Made by a program: the position numbers and the translations under genes
Shown: positions 54,701-64,000 of the stretch, in pieces
Layout: every line of letters starts with the position of its first letter
Position numbering within the stretch: position 1 is the first letter of the stretch
Assembly (NCBI GenBank): GCA_002917775.1
Contig: KZ627161.1
Span: 1,632,305 to 1,696,304, forward strand
Reading direction: 5' to 3'
Length of the DNA: 64,000 bases
Source: Glaciozyma antarctica PI12
Lineage: Eukaryota > Basidiomycota > Microbotryomycetes > Kriegeriales > Camptobasidiaceae
The notes under the pieces: generated by a model
The model's input: only the letters and a program-made list of their open reading frames with translations
Database searches by the model: none
Told to the model about the DNA's origin: nothing

Positions 54701-56154
54701 CGCCGTTCCGCCTCGTCGCTCCGGATCCGATTCGGGTGGGACGTTGACGACGATATCGACGAGGAAGACAATAACTTCCTTGGATCGTTCGTTCATCTTG
54801 ATGGTCGAGGAGGCGACTCGGACGCTGGTAAAGGGGAGGAAGACGGGGGAGAGAGTTGGCCGTGGTGATGAGGTGGGGGGTCCCGTTCGTGCGGGTTGCC
54901 GTTGGCTCTGAGAGGAAGAGGAAGGTTCGACTTCCTTGTGGTGGTGTTGGCGAGGAGAGTGAGAGTGGTGTTGCGGAGGGACTTCGGTGAGAGGGGAGGA
55001 AAGGGTGGGAGGAGGGGGTGGTCGTTGCTCGCGCGCCGAGGGCTGAGGATCTTGCGGAGATGGTGGAGGATACGTAGAGTGAATGGAGGGTACTGCACCG
55101 GTGGGTGCGGCTGGGAGAGCTGAGGCGAGAGGACCTGGGATTTGTGCGGGGGAGGAAGTTCCGGCGGAGGACGACGTCGAGGTATTCGACGGCGTGCGAT
55201 TTCGACGAATAGCTTCCACCAATCGCGGCGGTTGGAGCTGCTGGTCCGAATAGGTGGGCGAGGGCATCGAAAAGGATGATGCTCGCTCCTGGGCGGAAGT
55301 GGGGGAGAGGCTGTCCTGGGGATGCTGGACGTAGAGGGGAGAGACGGGGGCAAGGGGAGAGAGTTGAGGTAAGAGTCGCCTGCTACACGCAAAACCGTAA
55401 GCGCGTGTCAAAGAAAACGAGGAGAGACTGCGACGCACCTGTCAGGAGTGTGCGGAGGACGGTCCGAGGACGCGATGCTGGGCATGCTAGCCGAGTAAGG
55501 CAGCCTAATAGTTCCATTCTGCTCGCCTTGCGACGACGGAGGGGGAGGGGTCCTGGGAACATCGCTGGACGTCGAAGCTCGCGGTTCCTCCGGTTGCACG
55601 CGACCCAAGTCCAACGAGCCAGCTTTGCGCAGCGACGCGTGACTCGCGGATCGAGAGGGTAATCGCGAGGAGGGGAGAATGGGTGAGGTTTCGGCGAGAG
55701 TTCGGCAGGGGTTGGAGAAAGGAGACGGAGCTGGGGGAGCGTCGAGCTGGTTGCGAGGCGCCGCACCCTCGGTCGAGAGGGTTGTCGGAGGATTGCTGCG
55801 GTTTGAGCTCTCCCCCGTAAGCCCTAGACTCTTCCCTCCTTCCCTGCTGCCAACATTCTCGCTGTTGTGCCGCGAAGTCGGCGGCCTTGAGCTGCCTCCC
55901 GCCGCCGTGCCCATCGCCTTGAGCGACCGCCAAAGCTGCTGGTTCTCTACTCCCATTCTCTCCGCCGTCTTGATCGCCGCGTTCTTCTCAAGCTGTAGTG
56001 CTGAAGCTCGGAGAAGGAGGGTCGAGTGGTGCTGGATGAGCTCGTTGTGCCGCGTGACGAGGGAGGAGAGAGCTGCGTGCGCATCGTCGTGGTGGGCGGC
56101 GAGGAGGTCGTGCAAGGTCAAGACCTTTGGAGAGGTGGAGGGTGTGGTGCTCAT
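51780..56154 (-). CDS. BEM3: BEM3-like RhoGAP with PX and PH domains
   Basis: Bem3 switches off Cdc42 at sites of polarised growth. From ATG 56154 (MSTTPSTSPKVLTLHDLLA) an N-terminal coiled coil (AALSSLVTRHNELIQHH) and a long Ser/Pro-rich region precede the PX domain (EVIVFLVDIVVNVP...YSEVLGLDAAVKAK, SLPDKSLFKDHAPHKSDQRK). The PH domain follows (GSMEGWLTKRGRNFGGWQ, KRYYVLAHGVLSYYDA, INIQHAAIG, ILCAENDEERDGWV). The RhoGAP domain comes after it (FGVPLKEAVAISRI, SEEGIFRLSGSANVIRALKDRF with the Arg finger, HAIAGLLKTYLRELPVHLLTREL, MGLRNLGIVFSPTLAIP). An acidic, Pro-rich tail ends at TAG 51780. Frames join over about fourteen introns, one of GC-AG type (54492-54547). The domain order PX-PH-RhoGAP is that of yeast Bem3. 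Confidence 0.92.
54492..54547 (-). other. GC-AG intron in BEM3
   Basis: On the coding strand the donor is CGCAAG|GCAAGC and the acceptor CTATGCAG, with GCTAACG before it. Removing 56 bases joins HKSDQRK to AVLERYLQTVIII inside the PX domain; no GT donor fits. Confidence 0.75.
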
Positions 56155-56316
56155 AGCGGGGAGAAAGGGAGGGTCGTGTCGCTGGGAAGGGCGGAATGTC
56201 GCGAGGATATGTAAGGCGGCGAACGAGGAGTTGGCTCAGCCGATGATGGATGCTGCTACACAGAGAGAGCGTGTCAGCTTGAGTAGCTTCCCTGCATCGT
56301 TCTCCCAAGCTAGGCC

Positions 56317-56907
56317 TCACCTACTCCTGCTCCTCTCTCCAGCCACGCGGGCGACCTGAGCTGAGACGAAGCCGTCAGCTAGGGGTCTCAGAAGAACCAC
56401 CTCAACCTCTCCCGGCGTTGCGGAATCATTTACCTGTTCCGGTTCGAGCGCGTTGGGAGAAACGAATGTACCTGGGCGGCCAAACGATCTGACGAGGACA
56501 AGGAGGGCGGAGGACGGTTGCGAGGGAGAGGGAGGTCGCCGCGATTCCCAAGGTTGCTGAAGGAGTGACGGGTACGGACGAGAGGGCTTGGTGGCCGGCT
56601 GCTGAAGAGTTGGTATGACTGGAGTCCGGGAGGGGAAGGGAGGGCGACGTCGAAACGCCTCAAGTCCTCCCAGCAGTGCCAGCACGCTCCACGCCCAGCG
56701 TACCCGCATGCCTCGAAATAGGATTTCGTCTCGACCTGTCTCGACTGCAAGGGGATGGCTCTCTCCAGGCTCGACAGCAAAAGATGAACGGCGATAGGTG
56801 ATCGTGTACTTGCAGCGGGGGGAAGTACTCTTGAAAAAGAGAAAACACCTCCTCCCCACGCTCGACCATGACCTCCTGCCTTCCCAAAAACCCTTCGAGC
56901 GCACCCC
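56317..56907 (-). CDS. possible small gene or C-terminal extension downstream of SPE1 (unresolved)
   Basis: Just after the SPE1 stop (56908-56910) the minus strand reads RGALEGFLGRQEVMVERGEE followed by VFSLFQEYFPPLQ, amphipathic and protein-like. A GT-AG intron (about 56745-56809) could lead on to SRQVETKSYFEACG or to frames ending at 56430 or 56317 (GRPGTFVSPNALEPEQVNDS...). Either a small gene starts at ATG 56869, or the SPE1 product continues if one base is missing in the short T run at its stop. I recognise no family. The exon structure past 56750 is guesswork. Confidence 0.3.
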   Translation of the reverse strand, partial: GVRSKGFWEGRRSWSSVGRRCFLFFKSTSPRCKYTITYRRSSFAVEPGESHPLAVETGRDEILFRGMRVRWAWSVLALLGGLEAFRRRPPFPSRTPVIPTLQQPATKPSRPYPSLLQQPWESRRPPSPSQPSSALLVLVRSFGRPGTFVSPNALEPEQVNDSATPGEVEVVLLRPLADGFVSAQVARVAGERSRSR

Positions 56908-58726
56908 TCAAACCATAGAGATGAGGCGTCGAATGGCGTCCTCGTTTCCCCCATCACCGTGCGTGTCGATGGTGTAGCGCACCTCGGAAACCCTGAACCC
57001 GTTGAACTGGAGCGCAAAGAGGACGAATCAGTCTCCGAACAAGGGAGGAGCGGGGAGCGAAAGAACGCACCTGACTCGCCGCACAGATCGTGTAGGCGCC
57101 CATCTTCTCCCACCGGAGCCAGTCTCCCACTCGCAAGGCGTCCGTCGGCAGCGAAGCGTTGGCCTGTACGCAGTCGATCGAGTCGCACGACGGTCCCCAG
57201 AGCGAACACTCGTTCATCGGGGCGTCCGGGAACGTCGGCGAGGGGAGATCGCCTCGACCCTGGAAGACGTCCGAGAGCGTCAAGACGTGCGGCTGGACGA
57301 CTTGGTGGTCGAAGAGGATGCAGTTGAACGCTCCGTACACGCCGTCGTTGACGTAGTCTGCATGAAGAGAGAAGCGAGTCAGATGGAGTTCGCTGTGCGC
57401 AAAGAAGAAAGGAGCGTACACATGACGGTAGGCTTCTCAGAAGTCTCGTCCTCGTCCATGGCCGTGTCGAGCATGCCCTGGTCGTCGTTCGTTCCCTCGC
57501 GAGCAGCTCGTCGAGCGATGATGTTCGTAGCGAGCTCGAAAGCCCGACTAACGTAGTACCTCCCTGGCTCAGCGATGATACGAACGCCCTTGCCCTCGCT
57601 GTCGAGCGGGAAGTGCGTGTCGATCGCCTCGCGCAGGACCGCCGTGATCGCCTCAAAGTTCTCGTCCTCGAAGCCGCCTCCGATGTCGAGCAGGCTGAAG
57701 TTGAAGCCTTCCTCCGCTCCAACGTCGAACGCCCAACGCGCGCGCCGCACCGCGTCTCCGAAGAGCGCAGGGTTCGTGCATCCGCTCCCGCAGTGGAAGC
57801 TGATCCCAGCAACCTCGACTCCGAGCTTCTTCGCCGTCTTGAGGAGCGCCCTGACCTCGCGGAGCGGCGCGCCAAACTTGAGGCCGAGACGGCAAAGGCT
57901 TCCCGAATCGTCCGTGAGGATGCGCAGGACCATCTTCGCGCGAGGGTGGTACTTCTTGACCTTGGCGAGTTCGTCTCTGTTGTCAAACGTCATAAAGTTG
58001 ACTCCGTTCGCGGCGGCGTGGCGAATGAAGGAAGGGGCCTTGCACGGGTTGGCATAAATGATGCGGGACGGGTCGACGGCGATAGGGAGGGAGAGGACGG
58101 AGGTGATCTCGGGCTGAGAGGCACAGTCGAACCCTAGGCCCAGGGCGGCGAGAAGGTGGAGGACGTGAGGGTCGGGGTTGCACTTGACGGCTGAGGAGAG
58201 GGGAGGGTTGGTCAGCTCAAAGTTGGTCCAGCGCAGGCGATGCAGCCAACGTACCGAAGAAGGCCTCCACACGGTAGCCAAGCTCCTTCGTCCACCTCAT
58301 ATGCTGCCTCCAAACCTCGGCAAGATCGCAGACGAAGAACGCGTTCTCGCCATGCGCCTCGCATTCGTCCATATCGATCTCCTCCAATGCGACCCGGAAG
58401 TTCTCGACGATGGAACCAGAGTGCACCGCGGGGAGCGGCGCTGCGGCGGGGACGATGGGAGTCGGCCGGTTCGCCTTGGTCGGTACGAACCTTTCGACGA
58501 CCAGGTCGTGAGAAGGGGGCGTGGGAGGGAGGTAGGGCGCGGGGACGGGCTTCAGCTCAAAGTCGTACTGCTCGATGGAAGCGAAGGACGGGGTCGGCGG
58601 GGCGGTGATGGGGAACGCCTGGGAGGGCGAGAGGGGGAGCTGAATAAAAGGCGAACGGGAGAGCGGCGAACAGCTCAAAAAGGCCTCCTCGACTCGAGAG
58701 GCGAACGGGATCGCGATGGCGGCCAT
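56908..58726 (-). CDS. SPE1: SPE1, ornithine decarboxylase
   Basis: This PLP enzyme converts ornithine to putrescine, the first step of polyamine synthesis. From ATG 58726 (MAAIAIPFASRVEEAF) an N-terminal region of about 130 residues leads to ENAFFVCDLAEVWRQH and the PLP lysine in AVKCNPDPHVLHLLAALG. Then come FDCASQPEI, RILTDDSGSLCRLGLKFG, GISFHCGSGC, LLDIGGGFEDENF, IIAEPGRYYVSRAF, DYVNDGVYGAFNCILFDHQ and the active-site Cys in LWGPSCDSIDC. It ends GFRVSEVRYTID...RRLISMV at TGA 56908. All catalytic residues are present. Three or four introns. A stretch of about 60 low-complexity residues (residues 45-105, Pro/Ala-rich) is longer than in yeast. In other species antizyme controls turnover; no antizyme gene is in this window. 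Confidence 0.95.
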
Positions 58727-59238
58727 GCTGTTGCTTGGAGGTTGGCGATGGGGCTGAAAAAGGGCGGACGGGGAAAGGGGAGGGCTTCTCGAAGGCGGCA
58801 GGAGCGCTTGGATCGGCTGAGGAGACGGCCCTGGCAAGGGCGGTCTGCTTAGAGGGCGCTGATGCGGCTACGGTTGCTTCGCCCCTGTGCGAAGGAACTT
58901 GCGGGACTGTGACGAAGTCGAGGGCGGAGAGGAGAACAAACGAGAGTGGCGAAGGTGGGAGGGGGAGGGGGAGGAAGAAAGTGGTGCGGGCAAAACACCT
59001 CGTCTCCCTCGAAAATCGCCGATGCCCTCTCTTGGGGCAACGACTTGAAACTGCCTGTAATATAACGAATGGTGCAAAGACTACTTCCGGGCATCCAAAA
59101 GGAGAGTGGCGAACAAAAAAAACTGCTGCTGAAAAGGAGGGAGGCGAGGGGAGGGGAGAATAAAGAAAGGCGAGTTCGAGTCGCCCAGCGAGGTAGCCTT
59201 GCTTCCTCCCTGCAAGAGCTCTGGAAGCTCTACCCCGA
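58727..59238. promoter_or_regulatory. SPE1 promoter and ROM2 3' region
   Basis: This is 512 bases between the SPE1 start and the ROM2 stop, both on the minus strand. It holds a long GA-rich + strand stretch (58930-58985 and 59100-59165), thus CT-rich upstream of SPE1. No TATA box or gene is evident. Confidence 0.4.
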
Positions 59239-62200
59239 TTATCCCGCGTACAGAGGAACTAGCTCGTAAAGAACGTGGAAGGCGCCCTCCCTCTTCGAAA
59301 CGTGAATCCGCCGGTCGATATCCTCCTCCTGCCGACGCGACGAGTTCCTGATGTCGACGACGCCAGAATCGACAATGGCAGCGCCATCAAAGGTGAGGGC
59401 AATGTGAGAGCCAGTGATGACCTGTGCGAGGTGACCGGTGAAGGCATGGCGTATCTCGATGATCGTCGGCGAGAAAGCGTCTGGGGGTACTCGTCAGCTT
59501 GTAGACGATGGCGGCGTGATGTCGCTCAAGCTTACAGATGTAAGGGAAGTGAAACGCGACCTGCTCGGGCTTGGTCTCCCACTCGAATCCGGTCGAAACG
59601 AAACTGCCGTACTTGTTGACGTGAAAGGCCATTTCTGATGGAGAGGAAGGGTCAGGACGCTGCTCGTCAAGAGGCGGGGGGCAATGAGAGAAGGAATGAA
59701 CGGAAAGCGACGAACCGTCGTAGACGAGTAGAAACAAGTTGTCCTGCAGCCTGAACATCCCGAGCGTCTTGGACTCCTCGCACTGGCGCGCGAGATGCGA
59801 CACAACGGGGTCGCGCTGATGAGACGAAAAGTCGGGCACGCTCATCGTCCTGCAAAAGCAAGAGTCGTTAGTCATCGACATGTGAATTTCGAGGCATGAA
59901 GACCCACCGAAGACTCTCGAGGTCCATCACTTCGACTCCTCGCGCGCAGATGATGGCCAGCTTGCTGCGAAGGAACTGAACCGAGAACACCTGCGAGAGA
60001 GCGACGTCAGCCCAAGTACGTAGAAGCGAGGCACGAGGAGCGCACCATTGACGGAATGAAGAAGTCTGCTCGGCGGGTAGAGTCGTCAGTTCGGCATTCG
60101 CCTCGAAGACGAGCAACAGCGCACCTTTGTAAGTACGGAACCAGTCGGGCTTGTTCTGGCCGAAATTGAACAGCCGGTGACCTCCTCCTCCGCGGTTTCG
60201 ATCTGCGCTGGCGACGGGTTCGAGCGCTTTGAAGACGGACTCCTTGACGCCGCTTTGCTTGACGTCTGCGGTAACGTTCAGCCAACAGACGAAAGCGCGA
60301 AAGCGTCTCATGACTCACAAATGACAAGCGTCCTCGGATCGACGTCGCCGACCTTGCCAACTCGGAAGAAGAGAACATCCTTCTGCCCGCTGAGGCGTTG
60401 GGGAACCTTCGACGTCGGTTCCGACTTCTTTCCCGAGGGGACGAGTGCTTCGAGCGAGTCTAGAAAGAAATCCTGATAAGCGATTGCAAGCTGCGGACGC
60501 TTGAGGCGAAAACACGCACAGGCGATGAGGACCTTGCTCGCAACGACGAGGATGAAGCCGAACTCCTGCAGGACGGCGCACTGCGTAATCCCTGCGAGAT
60601 GCACGACCTGCTTCATCGAGCGAGGCTTCCCTCGGAAACCGATAAAGAGGCCTTCCGCACAGCCAGCGACGATCAGCGAGACCGTCGACTGCCCGTCCGT
60701 CGTCGTGAGCGGGACCGAGCAAGTTGGGCGTCCGAACTGCGTCGAAGCTGGCGCCTCGGGCGTCAAACTTCCGATCGCCGTCGTCGCGCCGAAAGTTTGG
60801 TCGCTCAAGACCTCGAGGCGGACCACCCGATTCTCCTCCTGCGTCCGCTGCCGCAGAGCGATCGCCTCCTTGAACTTTTTCTCCCATTCTTGACGCGCCG
60901 CCGGCGTGTCGACGTAGTAGGTGACGGGACCAGAATAGCGACCGATCTGGTTGAAGAAAATGGGGTAGACGAGAGGGGAGGCGTCCTGACTTGATGAGGG
61001 AGGGCCGATCGCAGCGTCGTTCGAGTGTCGTTCCGAGCCGAATCGAGCGCTTCGAATGTGGAAGCCAGAGTTGCGAGGAACCGCCGGCCCAGAGAAGCTG
61101 GAAGGCTTGAGCTGGATGAGATCGAGAGGGACCGCCTGCGTGGTCGCTACGAGTCAGCAGCGCTTCTCAGGCGGAGGCGGCGCAAAGGAGAGCTTGCCCG
61201 TCGAGCGATGGGGAATCGGTTGTGACCACGATCTTGACGAGCCGGCTTCGTGACGACGACTGGAGAGAAGCTCGTCAGTCGGAGGACAGCAAGAGATGCG
61301 CCGTGAGGACTGACGGTAATGGTCGAACAGAATCAAGTGGCCTTCTGCCCACTCCGTGAACCCACTCCCGTCCGTCTTGCGATACACCTTTCCCGACATA
61401 AAGTGTCGTCGCTGCTCGTTGAGGAGGTCGAGATCCTGAGCACGCCAAAGAGTTCAGCGAGAGCGTCGGGCGGATGAGGCCAGACCGACGAACCAGCGTA
61501 TCGGTCGGCTTCTGCTGCAAATCGCGAGCGTAATCGCGGCAGGCGACCCTGCTCTTCGTCGCTGCGATCCCCTCGTTCGCATCAAACGATTGCTGCTTGA
61601 TTACCGATATCGCCTGTTGGAGGCAGTCTCGATCCGGGTCTCCCTCGGGCGTGTTCTTTAGGATCTGCTCGAGAATGAGAGTGTAGCGCAGCCCTCGGAA
61701 GGTCGGTCGCGACTGGAACGTGTCGAATCCCCGCTTGGTCGCTTCGGGACGCTTTTGGAAGTCCTGCAAGAAAGTACGCGTGAGCGGCGAGGAGCGAAGC
61801 GACGCTCATGACGAACCATGAGGAACTCCTTGAAGCGGGGGTTGCGAGCCTTCTCCTCCTTGTAGATCGAATCTGCCAGCGGGAACTGGATCGTGAAGGC
61901 CGTGTAGGCGGGGCCCCAGTCCAACGCGGCAGAGAGGACGACATCTCCGATGTTCTTGACGACGTACGGCGTTTCGCGTTGTCGAGAGAGCAGCGCGGCG
62001 AGAAGTATCCCACTGTGCTCGCGAATGTCGGAGAAGTTGAGGAGGATTTGAAAGAGGAAGGCGTCGAGGTGTTCTGGAGCGACGATGGGAGGCTGAATCG
62101 TGCGGAGAGGTTGAGCGAATCCCTAAGCGAAGCGTGAGGGAACGCATCAGTTCGAGACTTCGAAATCGACGAAGGACGCACCTTCTCGACGAGGTCCAAG

Positions 62201-64000
62201 TCGTTGAAGTAGCTCTGTTCGCCCTGGATGAGCTCGAAGATGAGGCTCTGGCGCTGAATCTCGCTCTTCGAGAGCGACTCGACGATAGACTTGGGGACCG
62301 AGGTTGCCCAGTTCTCGGCTTCTTCCGCCTGTGAGGAGACTTCGTCAGATCGAACGGGACGCTGGTCCAACGAGAAAGGACTTGCGCTTTCAGTGGTGGA
62401 GTGCGTCGAGACCAAACTCGGTCGCCGTTGTAGCTGATTCTGCAGGCAAGTAAAATCAGCTGTAAACGACTTGAAAGCTCGACACAAACGTACCTCAGCC
62501 TTGTTGGGACACGAGTAGGAGTAGCACTGAGTCGAGTGCCCGAGCGCGTTGAGCTGCCCGCAGTACGGTGACAAGCACGGCGTCAAGCTCGTGAGAACTC
62601 CCGTAGGAATCTCGTCCATGTCCTCGACTTCGGCAGTCGAATCGACGCCTTCGTCCTGCGGGAAGACGTAGACCTTGCCCGGCGCGTCCTTGATCGCTCC
62701 TGGGTCCCAGTCGACCTCGTGGTACCACAGCGATTGCTGGAGAGATCGAGCAATGTGGAGGGCGTAGCGGCGATCGACGCCAGCATTTGAAGGGAGCGCC
62801 AATTGGATAGTCGTCTGCGAAGAGAAGCCAGGTAAGCCGACGTTCGCAACTCCGCAACATGCCATGGAATCACCACTAGCTCGTCTCCGGTAAAGCTCTG
62901 CGGATGCTCGATCGCTCCTTTTTGGCGAGGGCCTCGCGGCACTCGGTCCTTGACGAAGACGGCGATGTTGGAGAGGAGAGCGGGATTGAGGAACTCGGGC
63001 AAGCCATCTCCGCCTCCCAGGTCCGACGTTGTTCCTGCGCTGTCGGCGCGGTGGAGGGCTGAATTGGGCGTGAGCGAGTTGTTTGAGGAGAGTGTGCCTC
63101 GACGATGGTAGCTCGTAGCTGGCGTTGACGGAGGAGGCTGGGAGGAGGTCGAATGAGTCGCGACGGAGGGCGACGAGGACATGGAGAGGGATGGGGGTCG
63201 GCAAGAGGAGGATTCGATGGGAGGAGTGGTGAAAATGGTGGGTTGGCGGGAGCAGATGCTGCTCGCCGGAGACGACGCGCTCGAGTGCGACGCTGGCTCG
63301 CCTTCGTAAATTTGCGACGCCTCCGGCGTGTTCCACCAATCTCCAGCTGCCGCATCGCGTACAGCGTTCCGTGCGTTTTGTCGGAATTCGGTTCGTCGAG
63401 GCTCGGAAGGGTAGAAGGCATCCGAGGGGACGATGCCTGGGAGGAGCGAGTTTCGGCGGCCTTCCGTAAGTCGCTGGCGGCGGACGACTCTGGCCGTTCG
63501 TATTCGGGTAGGCATGAGTTGATGTGCCGTGCGACGAGGAGGAGTACGAGGATTGGGAGGAATGGGAGGTCGCGGGGAGGGGAGAGGCGGAGTGGGAAGA
63601 CGGGTAGCGGGGCCGTGTAGCTTGAGGAACGACATGAGATTGAGGGCGCCCAAGGGAATGCGAGACGTGTGGGTGGTAGGCGGGACTGGCGCCTGCGGGC
63701 AGCGTGGGAGGAGAAGGGGAGGACGGAGGACGGGCGGTCGCGTTGCTGTAGTCCGAAGACGAAGGAGAGATCCTGCCGCCATAAGGAGCGCCGTACATGG
63801 AAATGATGTCGCGATTTGAGGCGAATGAGTTGCGGTTGTACGCGCTCTCCTCCACAGCGCCAAACATCTCTCCTAAGGAAGCGTTGCCGGTCGCTCCGCA
63901 GGGGTATGCTAGACCGGTCGCCGCGGACCTACTCTGCCGAGCATCGACGCCGATAGATCCATAGATCTCGCCCAGCGACGCGGTGTCGTCCGGTGGGTAG
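59239..64000 (-). CDS. ROM2: ROM2-like Rho1 exchange factor, DEP-RhoGEF-PH-CNH (5' end beyond window)
   Basis: Rom2 loads GTP on Rho1 at the plasma membrane and so drives wall synthesis and the PKC pathway. The frame is open to the right edge (YPPDDTASLGEIYGSIG), so the start lies outside. A Ser/Pro-rich N-terminal region leads to DEP (RRYALHIARSLQQSLWYHEVDWD). The DH domain follows (SEIQRQSLIFELIQGEQSYFNDLDLVEK, FLFQILLNFSDIREHSGILL, PTFRGLRYTLILEQILKNTP), then PH (FMSGKVYRKTDGSGFTEWAEGHLILFDHY) and the CNH domain (TTAIGSLTPEAPAS, IVAGCAEGLFIGFRG, FGFILVVASKVLIAC, KLAIICARGVEVMDLESL). It ends VPLYAG at TAA 59239. About eighteen introns. The frame changes by +1 near 63455-63485 inside the low-complexity part. 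Confidence 0.92.

Noticed and set aside
56430-57986. 518-residue minus-strand open frame overlapping SPE1
   Set aside because: Most of it is a shadow of the ornithine decarboxylase exons in another frame; only its last part, past the SPE1 stop, is discussed as possibly coding.
4695-63485. Genome-wide programmed +1 frameshifting as in some ciliates
   Set aside because: Sites share no heptamer, one site has the opposite sign, and many are on homopolymers, which points to sequence error.
1-64000. Transposons, virus-derived elements, tRNA or rRNA genes
   Set aside because: I saw no reverse transcriptase, transposase, integrase or capsid motifs, no long terminal or inverted repeats, and no convincing tRNA A/B boxes by eye; a tRNA could still be missed without a scan.

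Overview
The window is nuclear DNA of a basidiomycete yeast. It is GC-rich and gene-dense (about 25 protein genes in 64 kb), and most genes carry many 45-70 base introns of the form GTGCGT/GTACGT...(g)CTGAC or CTAAC...CAG. Two tandem genes for secreted DUF3494 ice-binding proteins at 41.2-45.1 kb, one of which resembles (from memory) the published Leucosporidium-type LeIBP, point to a cold-adapted Microbotryomycetes yeast (Leucosporidium/Glaciozyma relatives). No transposon, CRISPR, rRNA or convincing tRNA was found.

Layout. 0-10 kb: the 3' end of an unknown + strand gene, then the giant GCN1 gene on the minus strand. 10-18 kb, plus strand: NOP53, a YMC1-like mitochondrial carrier, a small Zn2Cys6 regulator, a short SRP72 and PGS1. 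18-29 kb, minus strand: a GST-kappa/DsbA-like enzyme, the SFC1 succinate-fumarate carrier, a pinin-domain protein, a PUS9/RIB2-type pseudouridine synthase, a basidiomycete protein of unknown function and an unresolved membrane protein. 29-41 kb: an ER-type Hsp90 (GRP94) with signal peptide and HDEL, PAT1 (minus), a DFG5-like GH76 wall enzyme and a cytochrome b5-acyl-CoA dehydrogenase fusion. 41-45 kb: the two ice-binding proteins. 45-64 kb: RER2 cis-prenyltransferase, PBDC1, GDP-mannose transporter, SET methyltransferase, BEM3 (PX-PH-RhoGAP), ornithine decarboxylase SPE1, and ROM2 (DEP-RhoGEF-PH-CNH), which runs off the right edge.

How the genes fit together. This is ordinary housekeeping neighbourhood rather than one operon-like system, but themes recur. 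Secretion, ER and wall: SRP72, GRP94, RER2 (dolichol), VRG4 (GDP-mannose to Golgi), GH76/DFG5, and Rho control by ROM2 and BEM3. Translation and mRNA: GCN1, NOP53, PAT1, PBDC1, PUS9. Mitochondria: the two carriers and PGS1.

The most notable points are the fungal GRP94 with ACGT-core UPR-like sites in its promoter, the tandem ice-binding genes, 8- and 10-base microexons and GC-AG introns. In at least seven conserved genes the reading frame steps by one base without a usable intron. These steps are mostly at homopolymers and of both signs, and are best read as consensus errors until checked. Exact exon borders are inferred by eye throughout.
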